DNA of 64,000 bases, taken from Azolla caroliniana. Its lineage: Eukaryota; Polypodiophyta. The translations under genes were made by a program, and so were the position numbers. Below the pieces are notes generated by a model. That model was not told where the DNA came from. It was given only the letters and a program-made list of their open reading frames with translations, and made no database searches. Positions within the stretch are counted from its first letter, which is position 1, and each line of letters opens with the position of its first letter. Location of the stretch: assembly GCA_043228905.1 (NCBI GenBank), contig JBHGNT010000009.1, positions 20,708,001 through 20,772,000 on the forward strand, in the 5' to 3' direction. Shown one piece after another: positions 57,891 to 64,000 of the stretch.

Positions 57891-59199
57891 TTAGGCCACG
57901 ATTCAACATTATGTGACAACATGCATGAACGTACGCAAATCTCATAAAGAGACATAAAACATCCTTGTAACCAATTTAGAGGTATAAATTATATGATTAT
58001 AGTCTATAGAATCACAAGCGTACCTTATTCAAGTTCTTGAATTTAAACTTGCCCGTGATAGTTATTTATGATGTTGCACTCATTATAAACAAATCAAGAT
58101 TTACATGTTCTTAGTATGAGGTAATATACATTGACAAATTGGTCCCAAAAAGTTGTGTTATGCCACTTTTGACAAGCTGGGGTTTAAGAAGGTAGTATCT
58201 ACCTTTTAATCCTTCGTGTTTTTAGTTTGAGATCGTGCAAACAAACAAATTGTTCCTAAAAAATGACTTTACAAAGTCACTTTCCGTAATGCAACAAGTT
58301 ATATATATTGACAACATCACTTTATATTAAAAGAGGCAGCAAAATGAAAAGGCATGTGCAAGTGATGGTAAATACGAGGAAAAGATTGACCAAAAAGTAT
58401 GGAATGATTTGTTATGATAAGATTCGAATTTTGTCTAAGATGTTGGGCAACAAAAATTCAAGAAACAAAAGACAAAGTTTCAAACAATTCACCGTATTTT
58501 TCAAAATTATCGATGGCCTCACATAGGTCTTTGGCTTGTATTTTTCCACCTATCCCATAATTATAGGCAAGCCTTTCCAAATCTCTATTTCCCCTAATCT
58601 TGTACATGTTTCCATGCATGATTTGTCCATGGGTCGTAGTACATATGTTTGTACCTGTGCACGAGAGATTCATGGTGTTCCAAAATGTGGCGTATTGACA
58701 GTACACAACACATCTCTCGCGGGCTAACAATAAAGTTTTAATGTATGTTTTTTTGAGTAGCATGATGGTTGTAAATCACAACCATCCAATTAAATATTAC
58801 CACATCTCTTTCATGTCGTGGACTCCACATTAGTGCATGACCTTTCATTATAAATATTTTCATGTAGAATATGCTTGTCAAAACTAGCTAGAAGCCTATA
58901 GCATGGATTAAGATTAGAGTTGATCAATTAATCGAGCATCACTTCTAAGGTCACACTTCTACTTGTATCCATGTATACCATTTATCACGTGCGCATGTCA
59001 TGTTGTTACCTGATCTTATTGTCTTCCCAAACAAACCACTTATATCATCTCTTCAAACATATATTGCATGCAAAAAGACATGGAGAGAATGATCGTGTGT
59101 GAAAATATCCACGCACATCCCTATGGTCAAAAGGTGAGGTAGAGAATCTTCACCATATAGCCACATGCCACAAGCATAAAGGCAATTCAAAGTATATCA
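57891..59199. other. Gene-poor intergenic DNA
   Basis: A minus frame at 58763-58458 has no recognisable family. Nothing else seen. Confidence 0.35.
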
Positions 59200-59443
59200 A
59201 ATATTTCGTGGAAGTTTTGGGTCCAATATTTTTATTAGACGAGAAGATTTAAGTAACTTTGTTCAACAAAGTTTGGCTTTGTGTGACAAGCCAAACTAAG
59301 GATATATATATATATATATAATATTTCGTGGAAGTTTTGGGTCCAATATTTTTATTAGATGAGAAGATTTAAGTAACTTTATTCAACAAAGTTTGGCTTT
59401 GTGTGACAAGCCAAACTAAGGATATATATATATATATATATAT
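59200..59443. repeat. Two-copy tandem duplication, period 120
   Basis: The two units differ at about two positions plus the length of the TA run that ends each. Each contains the imperfect hairpin TTTGGCTTTGTGTGACAAGCCAAA. Confidence 0.95.
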
Positions 59444-60490
59444 AATATTTTAATTAGATCAAGGAATAACGATACTCTTACTAGCACAATATGAACAATG
59501 AAAGAGTATATCATGCATACATAAATAACCACACTTTCTATTCAAAACAATAAAATCCGGTATAATCATCCCTAGCAACGATTTTATCTGATCATCAAGG
59601 CACATGGATAGTTATAGTTGAGAGCATAATCATTGATATTTTCCAAGTAATAAACTGCAAATACGAAACATTTACGATTCATAAGCTACACTATATGATG
59701 ATAATCGTGGTAATAACACTTCTCTAAGTTCCGATGTCATTGATTACACATAACCTTGAACTTAGAAGTTTAATTTAATAAAACTAAAATTCATAGAATC
59801 TCATTCATTTTCAAGATTGAACAAGAGTCTTTGTATCTCGAACAAGAACGCACACATGATGTACCAAAAAGGGAGCATGAACTGCAATGTCACCTCTCTA
59901 TTAGCTCACAAGAGTGCGAAAAGAATGGTATTGTACAAAAATGCATTGTGCACATTAAGGTTTTGAAATAACTTTAAATAAAACAGGTGTCTCCTCATAC
60001 AAGCACTGAGAACTAGGAGAGCTACATAATGCTACAGACATGATTGGTAACACCACAAAAGCATATAAGCAGTATACATGTCAACCAAGCAAATAGGAAG
60101 AAAGAAATTTATATCAATATCAGTTAGCCACAAGCATCAAAAACCAACAGGCCCACATTTAGTACAACAGATATGCATGGCTTATCCACACAAAAGCATA
60201 AGCAATGTTTGTTGCAACAGATCGAGAAGCATATAAGGAAATCTATATTAATGCTTACCAAAGGTAGAAGTTGAAAACCTATCATGGAGACAAACATAAC
60301 CTATGTAGTCGTATACAATAATAATCTGAACATCCCTAAATGAAGGAGCCCTCACAAATTAGATATCAGATAGGGAATGCAAACTACAATGGATTCTTCA
60401 GTTCTTCAGTTTAGAGCTCGAAATGTATGCACTACAATACTCTTCTATTTACCCTGGGCAGGGAATTATACACATTTTTGAATGTGTATT
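59444..60490. other. Intergenic DNA
   Basis: AT-rich; no gene seen. Confidence 0.35.
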
Positions 60491-60543
60491 TGCAATGACC
60501 ACAAACAGAGATCATATGCTTTACTCTGTTTGTGGTCATTGCA
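60491..60543. repeat. Perfect 20-bp inverted repeat, 13-nt loop
   Basis: Arms 60491-60510 and 60524-60543 are perfect reverse complements (TGCAATGACC-ACAAACAGAG). A third, direct copy of the left arm with its loop-side flank is at 60596-60634. The transcript would fold into a short hairpin on either strand. Confidence 0.9.
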
Positions 60544-61377
60544 GTTCTTCAGTTTAGTCATATTTGCAGAGACTCAACCAGAGTAACATGACCATTGCAA
60601 TGACCACAAACAGAGATCATATTCTTTACTGCAGAACTTTATACCATTAAAATAAACAACATTTGTTGAAAGATCAACATAAGACGCATTACCACTGTCT
60701 TCACAGGTTTCAAAACCAAACCCCAAATCTATACATTAGCCATCACCATCAATGATCAAAACACAACAGTGGGAATAACATTTTACAATAAAAATCTGTC
60801 ACACACAATGTGCAGAATTTGCCATGAACTACTTTCCAAGCATATAAAACACGCATTAAAAAAAATTCAACCTGAAAAAGTAAAATGCTGTCCTCACAAA
60901 CCCCTTCAAGACTAGAATATAACATCTGAAAACAGACCTCAAAACCAGTCATGAAATGTTGTCTGGAGATGACGTAGCAAGAACCGAATTACCACTTCAT
61001 CAAATATTAGATTACAATCATCAGTATCACAAGTAAACAGCAAATAACTTGGAACGGATTCAAAAACACCCACATAACTCCTCAATAACAACTAGCCAAA
61101 ACCTCCAGCAAAACGATTAATTGCCCAGAATAAAGAAGACCCAATAAAACGTTTCCTGGAAGCTACACAAGCATACCTCGAATGTTTCCCTTTCCCCTGT
61201 TTTCACAACTTAAAATTTCTTGCCAGTTTCGACTGTCAGAACTTCAAACTTTATATCGAAGCATATCATCTTCGATATATGCCATTGTTAAACGCTTTTT
61301 GCATAATACTATAACGTCAATTCATTTTTCACCATTACTTCCTAGTAAACTTTAAAAAAAAGGTCATAAAAATGAAC
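60544..61377. other. 3' flank of NUP50
   Basis: It contains the third copy of the hairpin arm and the NUP50 3' UTR. No gene seen. Confidence 0.35.
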
Positions 61378-62838
61378 TCATGATGATTCATGAAAAGCCC
61401 TTGGAGAGTTCTCTGGAGTCTTCAGAACTTGCTGCTGGGGCCCACTTTTATGAGCTTCAACGGCATCTCTAAAGCTTCCGGCCGACAAACTATCTCTAAA
61501 TTTTACAGCGTAGGTAGTCAAACCACTCTTCCCTTCCACCGCACTGTTTACACAAGCAAACGTAACACCCCGACTATCCATAGCTGTTAGCTTCATATCG
61601 GCAAAGAGCCCTGCATTCAGAAGAAGCTTGTAGTTCCCTTTAGACCTCATCACGAGCCTCGGTTTGGAGGTTTTGTCCTCAGGAACATTCACCTTCATCT
61701 CTCCTTTCCCTCGTTCTTTCCATGATCTATCTGCAAACTCAAATAGAGTCGCATCCCCTCCAAAAACCACTCTTTCTTGTTCCTCCCCCGTTTGAACTGA
61801 AACCTCCTGGAATTGAGCTGAGGTTGGGGGAGGAGGTTGAGAAAAAGCGGGAGATGTAGAAAAAGCTGTGCTTGCTTGATTCCCAAAGAGCTGAAATGAT
61901 GAGGAATCAACATTGCCACTACCTGTACCAAAGGTGGTGGTGGACGCAGTGCTTGAACCTGATCCAGAACTAGATCCTGAACCAAATGCCCATGTTGAGC
62001 TAAACAATGCAAACCCAGTGGGCGGTGTTTCAGCGGATGCAGCTCCTGTCCCGAAAGAGAAAGGTCCTTTTGGTAATGTACTCTTAGAAGCATCTTCAGA
62101 TGCTTCAGACAAATTTGGATTGTCCTTTGCCACAACTGATTCAGATGAATCATCTTGACCTAGCTCCTCATTTTCTTCACCTGCCCCCTTGCTTCCATCG
62201 CCGTTGCCCTTGTTTTCATCAGCTTTACCGTTGTTTTCATAACCTTCACTCTTGTTTTCTTCATCTTCGCCCTTACTTTGATCCTTGGGTGAAACAACAA
62301 CTTGTTGGTGCCTGTCACTATAACCACCATTTGTCTCCTTGTCATTGCCACCTCTGTCATTATCACCACTTTCTCTCGAAGGAACATCCACAACAGGCTC
62401 AATCTTCTCATCTTCTTTATCTTTAGTAACAGTTTCATCATCACACTTCTCTTTACTTGATTCTTCTTCTGCCACATTTACACTACCTGTGGCATTTGCA
62501 ATGAATGGTTTCACCCCATCATTGACATTGGTTGCTTTGGCACCTTCAGCTGCGGCTACAGAGGGCACATTCGTACTCGGGACTGAGACCTTGTCTTCCG
62601 AGGTCGGAGCCACAAGGCGGATCGAAGCAAATGGGTTGGGGCCAGAAGAGGCAGCAGGATTTGATCCACGCCGTACCTTCACAATCCGGCGGCTGGCAAG
62701 AACCTCTTCAGAAGCTTTAGGGAAGGATCCAGATTCTAGGGGAGTTGGAACATGGCCTTCTGAATCGGAGCTTTCATCATCTTTGGAGATTTGACGAGAT
62801 GCCCCTCTTTTCTTTGCTGGAGGACCATTGTCGCTCAT
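61378..62838 (-). CDS. NUP50: Nuclear pore protein NUP50 with C-terminal Ran-binding domain
   Basis: An uninterrupted 486-residue frame. The N-terminus KKRGASRQISKDDES, then LESGSFPKASEEVLASRRIVKVRR is the conserved NUP50 region that contacts importin-alpha. The middle is acidic and Ser/Gly-rich with FG dipeptides (FSFGTG, WAFGSG, TTFGTG, QLFGNQ). Residues 347-466 form the Ran-binding domain (QTGEEQERVVFGGDATLFEF, SWKERGKGEMKVN, KPRLVMRSKGNYKLLLNA, GVTFACVN). The protein helps release cargo from importin at the nuclear pore. The frame extends 72 codons upstream through a CA/GA microsatellite. I chose ATG at 62838 because family conservation begins there. The tail LKTPENSPRA is also typical. 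Confidence 0.93.
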   Translation of the reverse strand: MSDNGPPAKKRGASRQISKDDESSDSEGHVPTPLESGSFPKASEEVLASRRIVKVRRGSNPAASSGPNPFASIRLVAPTSEDKVSVPSTNVPSVAAAEGAKATNVNDGVKPFIANATGSVNVAEEESSKEKCDDETVTKDKEDEKIEPVVDVPSRESGDNDRGGNDKETNGGYSDRHQQVVVSPKDQSKGEDEENKSEGYENNGKADENKGNGDGSKGAGEENEELGQDDSSESVVAKDNPNLSEASEDASKSTLPKGPFSFGTGAASAETPPTGFALFSSTWAFGSGSSSGSGSSTASTTTFGTGSGNVDSSSFQLFGNQASTAFSTSPAFSQPPPPTSAQFQEVSVQTGEEQERVVFGGDATLFEFADRSWKERGKGEMKVNVPEDKTSKPRLVMRSKGNYKLLLNAGLFADMKLTAMDSRGVTFACVNSAVEGKSGLTTYAVKFRDSLSAGSFRDAVEAHKSGPQQQVLKTPENSPRAFHESS

Positions 62839-62961
62839 TTTTGCAGGTAAAGGAGCGTGTGAACGAGTGATTAAATAGATACACAAAGCAAAAGAAAGCC
62901 TAGGAAAGTAACAGAAAACATCTTGTGAGAACCTTTGGGAAGAATCAAATAAAATAAAAAG

Positions 62962-62964
<3 letters not shown>

Positions 62965-63042
<78 letters not shown>

Positions 63043-63045
63043 ATA
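62965..63045. repeat. CT-AC compound microsatellite
   Basis: About 20 CT units then about 17 AC units, 130 bp upstream of the NUP50 start, likely in its leader or promoter. Confidence 0.95.
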
Positions 63046-63461
63046 AAAACACAAAATGATTATATGAAAACCCTTGGGCAGATCTAAAATCTCTTTCTTG
63101 CTGTTTCTCTCACGAACCTCTGTAAAGTTGTAGGCACACCCAAAAATCCCTCTTTTCTAGGTCGCCCTTGCAGTTTCTCCGAGACAGGGACAGGTCTTCT
63201 GCCTCTGCCTCTCCACCACTTCACTGACTTTGTCAGTCTAAACCCTAAAACGACCATGTTCAGACAATTGGGCAAACCCAAAACCATTCTACCATTATCA
63301 CTCTATCTCAAAGCCATAAAAAGGTTTTCTGTCCGTCTGCTTGTCTGTCTCTCCCTCTCCCTCTCTCTCTCTTGTTTTCTATCTCTCTTTGTTTCTGTTT
63401 CCGTCTCATCAAACCCTAAAATGTCCATGTTAGAACCTTTTAGCAGGTAGACCTACTCACT
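63046..63461. other. Upstream region of NUP50
   Basis: Likely NUP50 leader or promoter. An AACCCTAAAA motif occurs twice (63240 and 63411) together with GACCATGTT/GTCCATGTT, a short local duplication. Confidence 0.35.

Positions 63462-64000
<539 letters not shown>

Noticed and set aside
57209-57945. Several open frames of 65-190 residues on both strands
   Set aside because: They consist of Met-Tyr-Val-Cys or His-Thr-Tyr-Ile repeats and come from the ATGT array alone.
58458-58763. 101-residue minus frame
   Set aside because: No start context, family match or neighbouring exons.
62839-63054. N-terminal extension of the NUP50 frame by 72 residues
   Set aside because: It is read through a CA/GA microsatellite (VCVCV, RERER), and family conservation begins at the ATG at 62838.

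Overview
This is nuclear DNA from a land plant. The host genes are plant-type and intron-rich: gamma-glutamyl transpeptidase, a DAD1-like lipase, an organellar ribosomal protein L30, tail-anchored cytochrome b5, and NUP50 with a Ran-binding domain. Their introns are short, and there is a PLS-type PPR gene remnant. The spaces between genes hold LTR retrotransposons, LINE and copia remnants, tRNA-like SINEs and many ATGT, CT and CA microsatellites. The PPR remnant and the retroelement types would suit a fern or other non-seed plant, but the species is an inference only.

Layout. 1-1910: 3' end of a decayed plus-strand chromovirus (element C) with a chromodomain and the start of its 3' LTR. 2221-17077: a GC-rich Ty3/gypsy element (A) on the minus strand, cut inside gag by an AT-rich plus-strand relative (B, 8314-16179). 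Both elements have TGTCGTGAAG LTR tips, 4-bp target duplications (ACGT and CCGG), a tRNA-Trp-like primer site and colinear proteins. Gag-protease is in one frame; a spacer followed by RT-RNaseH-integrase is in another. Several protein signatures look, from memory, like a Ty3/gypsy lineage best known from fungi. This nest is the most notable part of the window. 17515-17870: PPR pseudogene. 18720-22011: GGT gene (-), six exons, one GC-AG intron. 23502-25435: lipase (-), three exons. 25436-33640: gene-poor DNA with TE remnants, a striking series of short two-copy tandem duplications, and a 66-69 bp minisatellite. 33784-34761: L30 (+). 35389-42936: a 15-exon gene (-) of unknown function that I could join in frame throughout. 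43187-45000: simple repeats and a SINE. 48474-50021: cytochrome b5 (+). 51296-54910: coiled-coil/TM gene (-) with a duplicated exon pair. 57210-57890: large ATGT array. 61378-62838: NUP50 (-).

The host genes form no operon-like unit. They are independent housekeeping or metabolic genes: glutathione turnover, lipid hydrolysis, organelle translation, ER electron transfer and nuclear transport. Exon boundaries were set by hand from GT/GC-AG signals, reading phase and family conservation; no transcript data were available. Family assignments rest on recalled motifs, not on database searches.
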